Notes: generated from the sequence alone by a model not told the origin. Positions 40,002 to 49,426 are shown, numbered from the stretch's first letter. The stretch is DNA of 64,000 nt from Gemmata massiliana (GCF_901538265.1 NZ_LR593886.1:7647738-7711737); one strand, 5' to 3'. Numbers and translations are program-made.

Positions 40002-41252
40002 CTATTCGCGCGCCTTCGCCAACCAGGGGCGGAGGTGCGTGTCGGCGAACCACCGGCTGTACTTCGCGGCCCCGTCCGGGGTCAGGTGGTAGCCGTCAAC
40101 GAAGTCCTCTTCGGCGAAATGGGTCGGGGCCGGAAACACCGTGACCCCGACTTCGTCTACTAGCGTTTGGGTGTAATACTCGACGCGCCCGTGCGCACAC
40201 GGGCAGTACAACCCGCGCAGCCACGGCGATTCGGGAGCCCACACGACCGCGACCGTGATCCCCTCCATGCGGCACCGCGCCACCAAATCGCGTATCGCCC
40301 GGTCCGAGACGTCGCTGATGTCCTTGCGGTTGGTCACCCGGGCCTGTGCGCGTGCGTTCTCCCGCAATATTTCGCGCTTCGTTTCCCAGAGGTGTTCGAC
40401 CGGGAACCGGACGAAGCCGAACGAATCCATCTCTTCCCACGAACGGCTCTCGAACTTCACCGATCCGGCTCGCATGTCCGGGGCCACCTCGCCGACGATC
40501 GCGTCCCAGCGCACGGACCAGGGATTAATCCGCGCCGTTCGGAGTGCGCGGCGCAGCTCCGTTCCGCCCGCCTCGTAGGGCGCGAGCCGGCGGAGGTCGG
40601 CACCCGAAAGTCCGTCGCGCCGCGGCCAGGCTTGTACCTCGGCCGGTCCGCCCGTGACCGTTTCGGCTTGGCCGACAAACAGCAACACCGCACGGGGCTT
40701 CACACCGTCGTCGAGGGCACGAGCGAGTGTCAGCCACGAGACGAGCGGCGGCGCGGCGCGGTACCCGAAGTTGTAGACGACCGGTGCGCCGGGTTCGTCC
40801 GGGAAGTTCATTGCAGCCGGCGAGACGCCCATCTGGGCGCGCGACGAACCGAGGACCAGAACCAGCGGGCGCTCGGGGCGCTCCGCCTGCCACTTCTGCA
40901 CGTGCTTCAGCCGGTACGCATATTCCGGGTCTCGTAACTCCGGCTTCACCGTTTCTGATGCTATGGTCAGCGCGCCGGTGAGTACCGCGAACAATCCGAA
41001 CCCGATCCCCAGCGCGATCCGGGCCGACCGCCCCCGGTTCGTGAGCGCCGCGCGCGTCGCACGCAGAGTACGAGAGGAGCCGCCCGCGGTGCCGGTTTTG
41101 ACTTCCTGGTACCGGGCCGCAACGACCCGTTCCCGAGAAGCGTCGCTTTCGAGCGACCGCGCGTCGCCAAACCCGTCGCGGCGCTCGCGGAACGGGAAGA
41201 CGCGGGACAGTTGACCCAATATCAGCGAATTCAGGCGCGGCGAACCGGGCAT
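40002..41252 (-). CDS. Membrane-anchored SGNH-like protein, array copy 5
   Basis: A 416-residue protein, last of five paralogues. A long Arg-rich cytoplasmic N-terminus precedes one helix (ALGIGFGLFAVLTGALTIAS). Then come the family motif RDPEYAYRL, block I VLVLGSSRAQMG with the presumed nucleophile Ser, block II VYNFGYRAAPP, and block V DGYHLTPDG (D-x-x-H catalytic Asp/His). This is the AlgX/AlgJ/DltD/PatB-like SGNH fold, expected to face outward and accept acyl groups from an MBOAT. It starts 30 bp after copy 4 stops. The true start may lie further downstream. Confidence 0.8.
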   Translation of the reverse strand: MPGSPRLNSLILGQLSRVFPFRERRDGFGDARSLESDASRERVVAARYQEVKTGTAGGSSRTLRATRAALTNRGRSARIALGIGFGLFAVLTGALTIASETVKPELRDPEYAYRLKHVQKWQAERPERPLVLVLGSSRAQMGVSPAAMNFPDEPGAPVVYNFGYRAAPPLVSWLTLARALDDGVKPRAVLLFVGQAETVTGGPAEVQAWPRRDGLSGADLRRLAPYEAGGTELRRALRTARINPWSVRWDAIVGEVAPDMRAGSVKFESRSWEEMDSFGFVRFPVEHLWETKREILRENARAQARVTNRKDISDVSDRAIRDLVARCRMEGITVAVVWAPESPWLRGLYCPCAHGRVEYYTQTLVDEVGVTVFPAPTHFAEEDFVDGYHLTPDGAAKYSRWFADTHLRPWLAKARE

Positions 41253-41282
41253 CAGCGAACCTGGCGAAAGAAGTAAGTGTGC

Positions 41283-42410
41283 CTACCGAATAGACTCGAG
41301 CCACGGTCGGAGGTGCCGGTCCGCCAGCCCGCGACTGAACCGGGCGGCGGTGCGGCGCAGAGCATGGTGCCCGTCGGCGAAGTCCTCTTCCGCGAAATCG
41401 GTCGGCGCATCAAATACCGGGCACTTCAACTCGTCTGACAACATTCGCGCGAACGCGCCCAGCGCCGACCGGGACTCGGGCGAGTACCAGCTTTGGAAGA
41501 TCGGCGATTCGGGCGAGAGGTAGAACGCGACCGGGACGCCCGCGGCGCGGCAATCGCTCACGAGATCGCGGACCGCGCGTTCGGCCAGTTCACTCACTCG
41601 GAGGTCGCGGACCACGGGACCGTAACAAGCAAATGCGTAGTCCCGTTTGCGCTCGCGGTCCGCGGGGGAGACCGCTTGGGGGTACGCACTGAACCCCCAA
41701 GCGTCGGTCATGGTCCACTGGAACGCCACACGCTCCCGCCACGGTTGGAGCTCCGGTGCTAGGTGGCTGAGGATCGTCATGTGGAACGCCTCCCACGAGT
41801 TCACTCGCGTGCCGAGCCACCGGCGCCGGAGCGCGGCCGGGTCGTCGAGATACGGTTCCAGGCGCTTCAGATCGGTCGCGGTGAGGCGCGCGGGCTGGTC
41901 GAACAGGTCGTCGACGGAGCCGTGGTACGCGAGCGTCCCGGGGAGAATTTCGACCACAACCGCGGCCGGGCGCACGCCGTCATCGAACAGGCGCTGGAGC
42001 GTCAGGCGCAGGTGCGGCGGTCGGGCACCGGACTGCCCGAAATTGAACACGAGTGGCGATCCGGCTTCGTCCGGAAACTCCATCGCCGACGGGTCGATCA
42101 CGTTCTGTGTGCGCGACGTGCCGACCACGAGTACCAGCGGCCGGTCCGGGTGGGCACGCTGCTGCGCCCGCGTGCGCACGAGCCGGTAGCCGTACTCCGG
42201 GTCGCGCACTTGCGGCAGCGCCGTTTCAACCGAAACGGACAGGACCGCGTTCGCGACGAGAAGTGCAACCGCGCCCCACAACACCGTTCGCAGGGCGCGC
42301 CGGCGGGTTCTGGACCCGGACGAGGAAGATACTTGTACGACCACGGGTTTACGCAATTGAGGAACGAACCGTGAGCGAGTAAGGGGCGATGCGCCGGGCG
42401 CTTGGTTCAC
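41283..42410 (-). CDS. Membrane-anchored SGNH-like protein, array copy 4
   Basis: A 375-residue paralogue with a helix near residues 40-60 (LWGAVALLVANAVLSVSVETA). RDPEYGYRLV follows, then block I VLVVGTSRTQNV, block II VFNFGQSGARPPHL and block V DGHHALRRTA (D-x-x-H). The mid-region AFYLSPESPIFQSWYSPES shares P-E-S with the other copies. It overlaps copy 3 by 4 bp (ATGA), indicating translational coupling. Confidence 0.82.
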   Translation of the reverse strand: MNQAPGASPLTRSRFVPQLRKPVVVQVSSSSGSRTRRRALRTVLWGAVALLVANAVLSVSVETALPQVRDPEYGYRLVRTRAQQRAHPDRPLVLVVGTSRTQNVIDPSAMEFPDEAGSPLVFNFGQSGARPPHLRLTLQRLFDDGVRPAAVVVEILPGTLAYHGSVDDLFDQPARLTATDLKRLEPYLDDPAALRRRWLGTRVNSWEAFHMTILSHLAPELQPWRERVAFQWTMTDAWGFSAYPQAVSPADRERKRDYAFACYGPVVRDLRVSELAERAVRDLVSDCRAAGVPVAFYLSPESPIFQSWYSPESRSALGAFARMLSDELKCPVFDAPTDFAEEDFADGHHALRRTAARFSRGLADRHLRPWLESIR

Positions 42411-43543
42411 GGGGGCTCTCCGGGCGCGGGGAACGCGGCACTAATGGCACGGCCGAACCGCGCGGTAAACGCCCCGGCACCGGTGCGCGACAGGTGGTGA
42501 CCGTCCGCGAGTTGGTCTTCCGCCATCCAGTTCCGCGCGTCAATCGCTGGAACATCCACTTCGCGCACGAGGCCCGCGAAGTGTTCGCGGGCGGCACGTT
42601 CCACAGCGGGCGGGTACCAGCTCTGAAACTCGGGCGATTCTGGAAGATAGAAGAGGCCGACCCGCGCGCCTTGCGCACGAGCGAATGAAACGGCCTCGCG
42701 CAGCGCGCGATCCGAGTCCGGGTGGATCGCGTGCCCAGCGAACTGGCGCTGATAGTCGGGACGGTAGTGATCGAGGAACAGGCACCGGGTGTCCGCGTCG
42801 TCGGGTCGCACGTCCATTCCGGGCAACCACCCCCAACGGTCCAGTTCCCTCCAGGGCACGTTGGCGTGCTGGTTCATCGCGAGATACTTGGGTGACGCTA
42901 GTGCCAGCCACCGCTCCCGGTTCGCGAAGATCGGGTTCGCACGCGCGATAATCATCGAGCGCTCGGTGCGAGCGGAATCGCGGAAGTAATTGCGAACAAT
43001 GGGGACGTCATCAAATCGCAACCGCTGACCGACGCGGTACTGTTCAGCGAACGACCCGTCCTGGCGGAGCACCGGCGGCCAGTATTCGAGCAAGACGACC
43101 GTGGGGTGAAACCCGTCCGCATATGCGCGCCGGAGTGCGATCAGTTGCTGAATCGGTCCCGCTCCGACCGTTCCGAAGTTGAACAGGAGCGGATCGCTCG
43201 GCGTTCCGGGTCGCTCGGCTTCCCACGAATCCGGCTTCACACCCATACACGTGCGCGAGGAACCGAACACCAGCACGAGCGGTCGGCCCGGGTTTTCGGC
43301 AACGCGCTCGCGCAGGCGCGAAACGCGCTTCCCGTATTCCGGATCGCGCAGGTTCGGCCAGGGGGCGTCGAGTGCCACGAATGCCGCGACGTGCAAAAGC
43401 AGCGCGGCCGCGACAAACCACCCCAACGCGGTCCACGGCCGGCGCGGGCTTCGGCGCGTGACGCGATCAGGCGGCCGGAACAGCCCAACGAGGCGGAGTC
43501 GTGGGCGTGTTCGCGACGTATTCGGGAGGCAGGTCGCGTTCAC
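42407..43543 (-). CDS. Membrane-anchored SGNH-like protein, array copy 3
   Basis: A 378-residue paralogue: helix near residues 40-60 (LGWFVAAALLLHVAAFVAL), LRDPEYGKRVSRL, block I VLVFGSSRTCMGV, block II LFNFGTVGAGPIQQL, LFYLPESPEFQSWYPP, and block V DGHHLSRTG. All presumed catalytic Ser, Asp and His positions are retained. Start and stop are joined to its neighbours by 4-bp overlaps on both sides. Confidence 0.82.
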   Translation of the reverse strand: MNATCLPNTSRTRPRLRLVGLFRPPDRVTRRSPRRPWTALGWFVAAALLLHVAAFVALDAPWPNLRDPEYGKRVSRLRERVAENPGRPLVLVFGSSRTCMGVKPDSWEAERPGTPSDPLLFNFGTVGAGPIQQLIALRRAYADGFHPTVVLLEYWPPVLRQDGSFAEQYRVGQRLRFDDVPIVRNYFRDSARTERSMIIARANPIFANRERWLALASPKYLAMNQHANVPWRELDRWGWLPGMDVRPDDADTRCLFLDHYRPDYQRQFAGHAIHPDSDRALREAVSFARAQGARVGLFYLPESPEFQSWYPPAVERAAREHFAGLVREVDVPAIDARNWMAEDQLADGHHLSRTGAGAFTARFGRAISAAFPAPGEPP

Positions 43544-44688
43544 GACTCACCTCCGCGACAGAACCCCCGGAGCCACGGGCCGAGTTTTTCGCGCCCGAGC
43601 CGCTCGGTGAATACGTCCGCGCCGGCACCGCTCAGGTGATGGCCGTCCCCGAGGAACTCGTCCGCGATCCACTCGCGCGCATCGAAGAACGGCACGCGGA
43701 ACTCCTCCGCGAGTTCGGACACGAGCGGCACAATCTGTGAGCGACCCGGTTCCGGGAACCAACTGCGGAACTCGGTCGATTCGGGCGTGATAAGCAGAGC
43801 TGCGCGGATGCCGGCGGTGCGGCAGGTTTTGAGTGCGTCGCGCAAACCTTTCATCCCACTCCCGCCCGGTCGATAGTCGGCCCAGCAATCGGAATATTGT
43901 TTGCGGGTCAGTTCTCGCAGGCGCGCACGTTGAATTTCGGGCACTTCGGGAGTGCGCACAAAACCGTGCGGATCGGTCGCGTGCTCCGCAAGACGGAACT
44001 GCAAAGCTGAAAACACGGGCGCATAACGGTCGAGTAACTGAACGCGGTACTCGTGCCACGGTGTGATCCACCCGCGCGGGCCGTGAGTCGCGGGCGTGGG
44101 TATCGGAAGCCCGAGTTCGCTCACGAGCGCGAGCTCGTCTCGTCGTAAGCGGACGGGGTGAAGCCACCGCGCTTCCGGGGGCTGCGATGTTTGTGCCGCA
44201 AGGAATGCCGGGTGAACTTCAATTACCACCGCACCCGGCTTCACGCCCGCTTTCAGCAATCGGCGCAGGTACACCGCGGTGGTGACAGGGCCGGCGCCGG
44301 CGTGTGCGAAGTTGAATACCTCAACGGGCGTGCCGAGGTCGTGCGACAGGGCTGAACTGAGGGTTCCGGCACCAATCGCGTCGAACGTGCGCGAACTGCC
44401 GAGGAACAGGAGCGTCGTCTGACCGTTGTTCTCGCTCGCGAAGCCCGAATGCGTGCGAAGCAGAGCAAGCTTATCACTGTACTGCGGATCGCTGAGCGGT
44501 ACGCGATCGGTGCGTGCGATCCACCCGGTTGCAAGTTGGATTGTCAACGCGACCGCGAAGCCGAACGCGACCGCGAGGGCCGCGCCGCGTGCCTTCTGCC
44601 CGTGGGCGAAGTGTAGACGGCGTGATGGTTCCGCACCCGTTTGCGTCAGGCGCGGGAGCCGAATCGCGGGTGCGGTGACCGCCATCAA
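43540..44688 (-). CDS. Membrane-anchored SGNH-like protein, array copy 2
   Basis: A 382-residue paralogue with a helix (GAALAVAFGFAVALTIQLATGW), SDPQYSDKLALL, block I LLFLGSSRTFDAI, block II VFNFAHAGAGPVTT, ALLITPESTEFRSWFPEPG and block V DGHHLSGAG. Block II ends in Ala instead of Gly, the only deviation seen among the motifs. It overlaps copy 1 and copy 3 by 4 bp each. Confidence 0.82.
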   Translation of the reverse strand: MMAVTAPAIRLPRLTQTGAEPSRRLHFAHGQKARGAALAVAFGFAVALTIQLATGWIARTDRVPLSDPQYSDKLALLRTHSGFASENNGQTTLLFLGSSRTFDAIGAGTLSSALSHDLGTPVEVFNFAHAGAGPVTTAVYLRRLLKAGVKPGAVVIEVHPAFLAAQTSQPPEARWLHPVRLRRDELALVSELGLPIPTPATHGPRGWITPWHEYRVQLLDRYAPVFSALQFRLAEHATDPHGFVRTPEVPEIQRARLRELTRKQYSDCWADYRPGGSGMKGLRDALKTCRTAGIRAALLITPESTEFRSWFPEPGRSQIVPLVSELAEEFRVPFFDAREWIADEFLGDGHHLSGAGADVFTERLGREKLGPWLRGFCRGGES

Positions 44689-45833
44689 CGCCCCTCCCGC
44701 GAACTTCGCGCGCGAAGGAAGGGGAGAATCACGTCCTCCGCGAGCCGGTCCGTGAAAGTTGTGGCCCCGGTGCGCAACAGGTGGTGGTTATCGAGGAACA
44801 CGTCGTCGGCGATCCAGGTTCGTGCGTCGGTGAACGAGCACCCGAATTCGGTCGTCAGTTCGGCAAAGAATCGCGCCAGTTTCGATTCCACTGATGCGGG
44901 ATAAAGTGCGCGGAACGTGATGGCTTCGGGGAAAACTACGAGCGCGACGGGAATGTGTTCGTCGCGGCACAGCGTCAGCAAGTCGCGCAGCGCAGCGACG
45001 GACGGGCCAGCGGGGAGTTCGTGCTTAAAGAGATCGCGGTACTCGGCTGTCGCCCCCGCAATCCCCTTTTGGCGCTGCTCGTCACCAACCGTTTCGACAT
45101 CAGAAGCGTTCCAGCCGTTCGGGTCCGGGGTGCGGCCCCAGTCGTACCGGAGCTGCCACGGCAGCGCACTGGGGAAGATTCGACCAACTAGCTTGAAACG
45201 GTGTTCGTAAAGGGGCGAGAGTGCTGCGTCGCGCCACTGCCGGCGCAGGCGCTCTGTCGGCATCGCGTACCGGTCTACGGCTTCGATTTCCCCGCGTGTA
45301 AGGAGATCGCCTTTGAGCATCCGCGCTTCAAACGGACCATCGGGCAGGTCCACGAGTAGCGGCGGGAGCACTTCCAGAATGAGCAGGCCCGGGCGGTGAC
45401 CGTCGGCCAACAGGCGCTTCAGGTAGATCAGGTGCGTGATCGGCCCCGCGCCGGGAACGCCGAAGTTGAACACCACAGCCGGCGAACCGGCTTCTGTCGC
45501 CGCGGCTTGCACGCGCCCCGCAACGAATCCGTACCCCGTGCGTGAGGTGCCGAGCAGGATTACGCGCGGCGCGCCGGTCGGAGCCGCGCGTTCGAGGCGA
45601 CTGAGCCGGCGCTCTTTGTCGCCGTAAACCGGGTCGGCGATCAAATGCGTCACGATCGAGGCACCTGACAGCACCACCTGAATCGCGACGAACGCCAACA
45701 CCCCGGCCACGACCGCAACGACGGCTCCCCGGCGCGCGAACCCGCGTGTCGCAAGCGCTCGCGACCGCTTCGTGAGAAGGGGTTTGAGCCAATCGAAGGT
45801 GAGGTGGGTCAACTTCACGTCACGGGCCGCCAT
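44685..45833 (-). CDS. Membrane-anchored SGNH-like protein, array copy 1
   Basis: A 382-residue paralogue and the first after the MBOAT gene (76 bp gap). The helix is at 36-58 (GAVVAVVAGVLAFVAIQVVL), followed by ADPVYGDKERRL, block I VILLGTSRTGYGF (G95-T-S-R98), block II VFNFGVPGAGPITHL, and block V DNHHLLRTG (D-x-x-H). VVFPEAITFRALYP replaces the P-E-S segment of the other copies. Copies 1-4 share the phrase GAGP or GARP after block II, which copy 5 lacks. Confidence 0.82.
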   Translation of the reverse strand: MAARDVKLTHLTFDWLKPLLTKRSRALATRGFARRGAVVAVVAGVLAFVAIQVVLSGASIVTHLIADPVYGDKERRLSRLERAAPTGAPRVILLGTSRTGYGFVAGRVQAAATEAGSPAVVFNFGVPGAGPITHLIYLKRLLADGHRPGLLILEVLPPLLVDLPDGPFEARMLKGDLLTRGEIEAVDRYAMPTERLRRQWRDAALSPLYEHRFKLVGRIFPSALPWQLRYDWGRTPDPNGWNASDVETVGDEQRQKGIAGATAEYRDLFKHELPAGPSVAALRDLLTLCRDEHIPVALVVFPEAITFRALYPASVESKLARFFAELTTEFGCSFTDARTWIADDVFLDNHHLLRTGATTFTDRLAEDVILPFLRARSSREGR

Positions 45834-45909
45834 CCGGTGCAGCGCGGGTCAAAGTGTAGCTCGGTGGAGCGGACGTGTCGCCCGCCGCCACCGAGGTCGT
45901 ACCCGAAAC

Positions 45910-47442
45910 TCAAAACTGGAAGTAGATGAACGTGGTGCCATTGTCCGGCGCCAGTACGAGCGCGGTGCAAAGGCAGATCGCGTAGCCCCCGCCCAGCACC
46001 GGGGCCGGCAGGCGCGGGTAGATCTTCGCCCACAGGCCGGACCTCACGAGCCACTGGCACGCGAACAGGAACACGACCGTGTACCACAGGCTGCGGTTGT
46101 TCATGTCCAGCTTCAGCCCGCGCTGGATGTGGAACAGTTTCTCGAAGATGGCGAACGCCTTACTCAACTCGGGCTGGAATAGAACCCAACACAGGCTCAC
46201 GCACAGGAACGTGAAGAAGATCCGCAGGCCCGTACCGAACGCCGTTTCCAGGAAGGCGGTGAGCCGCGGCCTGTCATCGCAGAAGTCCTTGAATTGCTTG
46301 TGGCCCACAAGCATCGCACCGTGCGCGAACCCCCACAGGAGGTAGCCCCAGGCCGCGCCGTGCCACAACCCGCCGACCGTCATCGTGATGAGCAGGTTGC
46401 GGTAGTTGAGCCAGCGCGACCCGCGGCTCCCGCCGAGCGGGATGAACACGTAGTCGCGCAGCCACGACGAGAGCGAGATGTGCCACCGGCGCCAGAAATC
46501 GGACACGTTGGTGGCCAGGTACGGCATGTTGAAGTTGTTGATGAGCTTGTAGCCGAGCAGGTGCGCGGCGCCGACGGCCATGTCGGAGTAGCCCGAGAAG
46601 TCGCAGTAAATGCGAATCGCGTAGGCCAATACCGCGAACCACACCGCGACCGAGTTGTACGCTTCCGGGTCTTTGAACACCGGGTCACAGAACATCGCCA
46701 TCCGGTCCGCGATCGCCATTTTCTTGAATGCGCCGACCAGGAAGAGCTGGACCCCGACCTGCACGCGGACCCAGTTCCACCGCTTCGGGCGCCGGGTCTG
46801 CGTAAGGAAGTCACCGGCCCGGACGATCGGCCCGGCAACTAGGTGCGGGAAGAACAGGATGAACAGCAGGAACCGCGGGAGGCTCTTTTCCGGCTGGATC
46901 TTCCGCTTGTACACGTCGACCGCGTAGCTGATCGCCTCAAACGTGTAAAACGAGATACCGAAAGGGATAAAGATCGCGAGCGGGTTCAGTTTCTCGTAGC
47001 CCGGCTCCATGCCGAGTTTCACCATTCCGTCGAACAGTTCGTTCAGGAAGAACCCGCGGTACTTGAAGTAGCAGAGAATCCCGAGGTTCATGCCGACGCT
47101 GGTGTACAGAATCAGCTTGCGGAACCGCGGTCGCTCGGACGAACCCATCATTCGACCGAACAGGTAGTCCGCGAACGTCGTTCCCGTGACCAGGAACGCC
47201 AGTTCGTAGCTCCACGCGGCGTAAAAGTGGAAGCTCGCGACCACGAGCAACCAGATCCGCGTCATCGCGAAGCGCCGCGGAATGCTCCAGTACACGAGCA
47301 ACACGAGCGCGAAGAACGCGAGAAACGCCTGCGTGTGGAAGAACGGGGCCGGCAGCAGGTCGTGGAGCCAACGGAAATACGCGAACCCGGATTGGTACAC
47401 CGGTTCCGCGGTAGTGTGCGTGGTCGATGCGAGCAGAGACAT
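45910..47442 (-). CDS. MBOAT family O-acyltransferase (AlgI-like)
   Basis: A 510-residue multi-pass membrane acyltransferase. Family landmarks are PHLVAGPIVRAGDFL, FWRRWHISLSSWLRDYVFIPLGGSRGS, and NLLITMTVGGLWHGAAWGYLLWGFAHG with the conserved catalytic His in L-W-H-G. Start ATG 47442 has AAGGA about 9 nt upstream; 47466 is an alternative. MBOATs such as AlgI move acyl groups from the cytoplasm across the membrane for O-acylation of glycans by SGNH partners. It leads an array of five such partners, so it is probably the shared translocating component. Confidence 0.95.
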   Translation of the reverse strand: MSLLASTTHTTAEPVYQSGFAYFRWLHDLLPAPFFHTQAFLAFFALVLLVYWSIPRRFAMTRIWLLVVASFHFYAAWSYELAFLVTGTTFADYLFGRMMGSSERPRFRKLILYTSVGMNLGILCYFKYRGFFLNELFDGMVKLGMEPGYEKLNPLAIFIPFGISFYTFEAISYAVDVYKRKIQPEKSLPRFLLFILFFPHLVAGPIVRAGDFLTQTRRPKRWNWVRVQVGVQLFLVGAFKKMAIADRMAMFCDPVFKDPEAYNSVAVWFAVLAYAIRIYCDFSGYSDMAVGAAHLLGYKLINNFNMPYLATNVSDFWRRWHISLSSWLRDYVFIPLGGSRGSRWLNYRNLLITMTVGGLWHGAAWGYLLWGFAHGAMLVGHKQFKDFCDDRPRLTAFLETAFGTGLRIFFTFLCVSLCWVLFQPELSKAFAIFEKLFHIQRGLKLDMNNRSLWYTVVFLFACQWLVRSGLWAKIYPRLPAPVLGGGYAICLCTALVLAPDNGTTFIYFQF

Positions 47443-47681
47443 TACCAACCGTCCTTGGTTGCGCATTGGCGCGGACGGGGAACTCGCTGAGACCCGCCGC
47501 GGGCGGGGACTATAGCGGGATTATGAGAAGTGGGTCAATGCCGGGTCTTGGGGAAAGACCCGCTCCGTGATTCCTTCCCTAAGACATACAGGGGAACGGG
47601 ATTAATTGCGGTACACAGCCACCGGCTTCCGTTTCGCCCGGCAAACAACGGGCGAGCGAAACGAGCGCGAAGGGGTTTTCG

Positions 47682-48755
47682 ATGTCCGAGCAGTGGAGTT
47701 ACAAGAAGGTCGGGTTGGACCTCGATAAGTACGAGCAGACCATTTCCGGCATCCAGGCGCACATCAAGCGCGCCCAGCGCTCGGGCGTAATCCAGCCGCC
47801 GTTCCCGGCGCGTAAGGGCGGAAAGGGTGTAGGCGGGTTCGCGAGTCTCTTCGACCTCTCGGTCGCGGGCAAGTACACGAATCCAGTGCTGGTTACGTGT
47901 ACCGACGGTGTCGGCAGCAAGCTCAAGATCGCGTGCATGGCGGGGAAATTCGACACCGTGGGCATCGACTTGGTCGCGATGTCGGTGAACGACCTCATCT
48001 GCACGGGGGGCGAACCACTCACGTTCCTCGACTATTTGGCGATGCCGAAGGACGATCCCGACCTTACTTCGCAGCTCGTTAAGGGAATCGCGGACGGGTG
48101 CCTCGAATCCGGGTGCGCGCTCGTGGGCGGCGAAACCGCGATTCTGCCGGACTTTTACCAGCCGGGTGACTTCGACCTCGCGGGATTCGCCGCGGGTGTG
48201 GTCGAACGCGACAAGATCATTGATGGCCAAGCCATTCGTGCAGGTGACGCGGTGATCGGCCTCGCATCAAGTGGCGTTCACTCAAACGGTTACAGCCTCG
48301 TGCGCAAGGTCGTATTCGAGGCCGCCGGCCTGAAAGTGACCGATCACGTGCCGGAGCTGGGCAAAACCGTGGGTGAGGAGCTACTCACTCCCACGCGACT
48401 TTACGTGAAGCCGGTTCGCCGGCTGCTCGAAGCACACGCGGACGCGATTCACGGTCTGGCGAACATCACGGGCGGCGGATTGCCCGATAACGTCGGCCGC
48501 ATTCTTCCGCCGGACAAGCGCGTCCATGTGACCCGCAACTCGTGGCCGGCCGCACCCGTGTTTACGTGGCTCCAAAAGTGTGGTAACGTCGCCGACGCCG
48601 AGATGTTCCGTGTGTTCAACGTGGGCATCGGCTTCGTCGTGATCGCGGACCCGAGCGCAGTCGATAGCATTGTGAAGCAACTGGCAACGGACGGTATCTC
48701 CGCGTGGAAGATCGGCGATGTGCGTGACGGCACCGTGGGCGTGGAGATCGCGTAA
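47682..48755 (+). CDS. purM: Phosphoribosylformylglycinamidine cyclo-ligase
   Basis: A 357-residue AIR synthetase, the fifth step of purine synthesis (FGAM + ATP to AIR). Landmarks are the N-terminal YKKVGLDLDKYEQ, the ATP/Gly-rich region RKGGKGVGGFASLFDL, VTCTDGVGSKLKIA, GIDLVAMSVNDLICTGGEPLTFLDY, LVGGETAILPDFY, GLASSGVHSNGYSLVRK and ITGGGLPDNVGRILP. Length is normal. GAAGG lies upstream of ATG. No other pur gene is adjacent. It is divergent from the MBOAT operon. Confidence 0.97.
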   Translation: MSEQWSYKKVGLDLDKYEQTISGIQAHIKRAQRSGVIQPPFPARKGGKGVGGFASLFDLSVAGKYTNPVLVTCTDGVGSKLKIACMAGKFDTVGIDLVAMSVNDLICTGGEPLTFLDYLAMPKDDPDLTSQLVKGIADGCLESGCALVGGETAILPDFYQPGDFDLAGFAAGVVERDKIIDGQAIRAGDAVIGLASSGVHSNGYSLVRKVVFEAAGLKVTDHVPELGKTVGEELLTPTRLYVKPVRRLLEAHADAIHGLANITGGGLPDNVGRILPPDKRVHVTRNSWPAAPVFTWLQKCGNVADAEMFRVFNVGIGFVVIADPSAVDSIVKQLATDGISAWKIGDVRDGTVGVEIA

Positions 48756-48781
48756 ACGAACCCCTCCGATGAGCACAATGT

Positions 48782-48805
48782 CCCTCCACAATTCCCCGTG
48801 GAGGG
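48782..48805 (+). promoter_or_regulatory. Hairpin sequestering the ribosome binding site of the downstream gene
   Basis: CCCTCCAC (48782-48789) pairs perfectly with GTGGAGGG (48798-48805) over an 8-nt loop. The 3' arm contains the Shine-Dalgarno sequence GGAGGG 6 nt before GTG 48812, so folding would block initiation. Confidence 0.5.
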
Positions 48806-48811
48806 TTAGCC

Positions 48812-49261
48812 GTGACCGACGACGAATTCCTGACCGCGTTCGAGGAGTGCAGTCTCGTGCGAACCGACTGGACGCACGAAGCCCACATCCGCATGGCGTG
48901 GCTGTACTTAATGCGGGGTAATGCTAGGGCCGAGGCGCTTGACTGCGTGCGAGGCGGCATCCAGAAGTTGAACGCGACGTTCGTCCATCGCGACCAACTG
49001 GAGAACCCGAACCGACCGCCCAAGCCCAAAGATCCACGCGGGTTGGATGGTTACCACGAGACCGTTACCGTCGCGTTCGTGACCGTGATCGCGTCTCGGG
49101 TAAAAGCTAACGAGGATTTCGCCGCGTTTCGCACTCGCAATCCCGATCTCTTCAACCGCAATCTTTCGGCACTTCTGCGGCACTACACACCCGAACGACT
49201 TTATTCCCTACCCGCCCGAACGGAGTTCCTGGAACCCGATTTGGAACCTTTGCCGGGATGA
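48812..49261 (+). CDS. Small protein of unknown family, tandem copy 1
   Basis: A 149-residue soluble protein with a GTG start and GGAGGG ribosome binding site. Conserved features shared with its tandem copy are WTHEAHIRMAWLYL near residue 22 (H-x-x-H), a helix GGIQKLNA, YHETVTVAFVTVIASRV near residue 83, FRTRNPDLFNRNLSALLRHY, and FLEPDLEPLPG at the end. The H-x-x-H and Y/F-H-E-T motifs could bind metal. I recall similar uncharacterised proteins in other bacteria but cannot name a family. It follows purM by 56 bp. Confidence 0.75.
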   Translation: MTDDEFLTAFEECSLVRTDWTHEAHIRMAWLYLMRGNARAEALDCVRGGIQKLNATFVHRDQLENPNRPPKPKDPRGLDGYHETVTVAFVTVIASRVKANEDFAAFRTRNPDLFNRNLSALLRHYTPERLYSLPARTEFLEPDLEPLPG

Positions 49262-49426
49262 GCACTTGCGTTCGGGGCGGTCGCGATCGCACCTGTTCTT
49301 TTGTTACGCTACGGAGATGGTGGCCCGTGATTTGATGGGGTATATGGGTGGGAAAGAATGATTGGGGGAGCGAACCTCTCCCTCAACAAACTTGTCCACT
49401 CAACCACCCGTCCGGAGGAACCGCCG

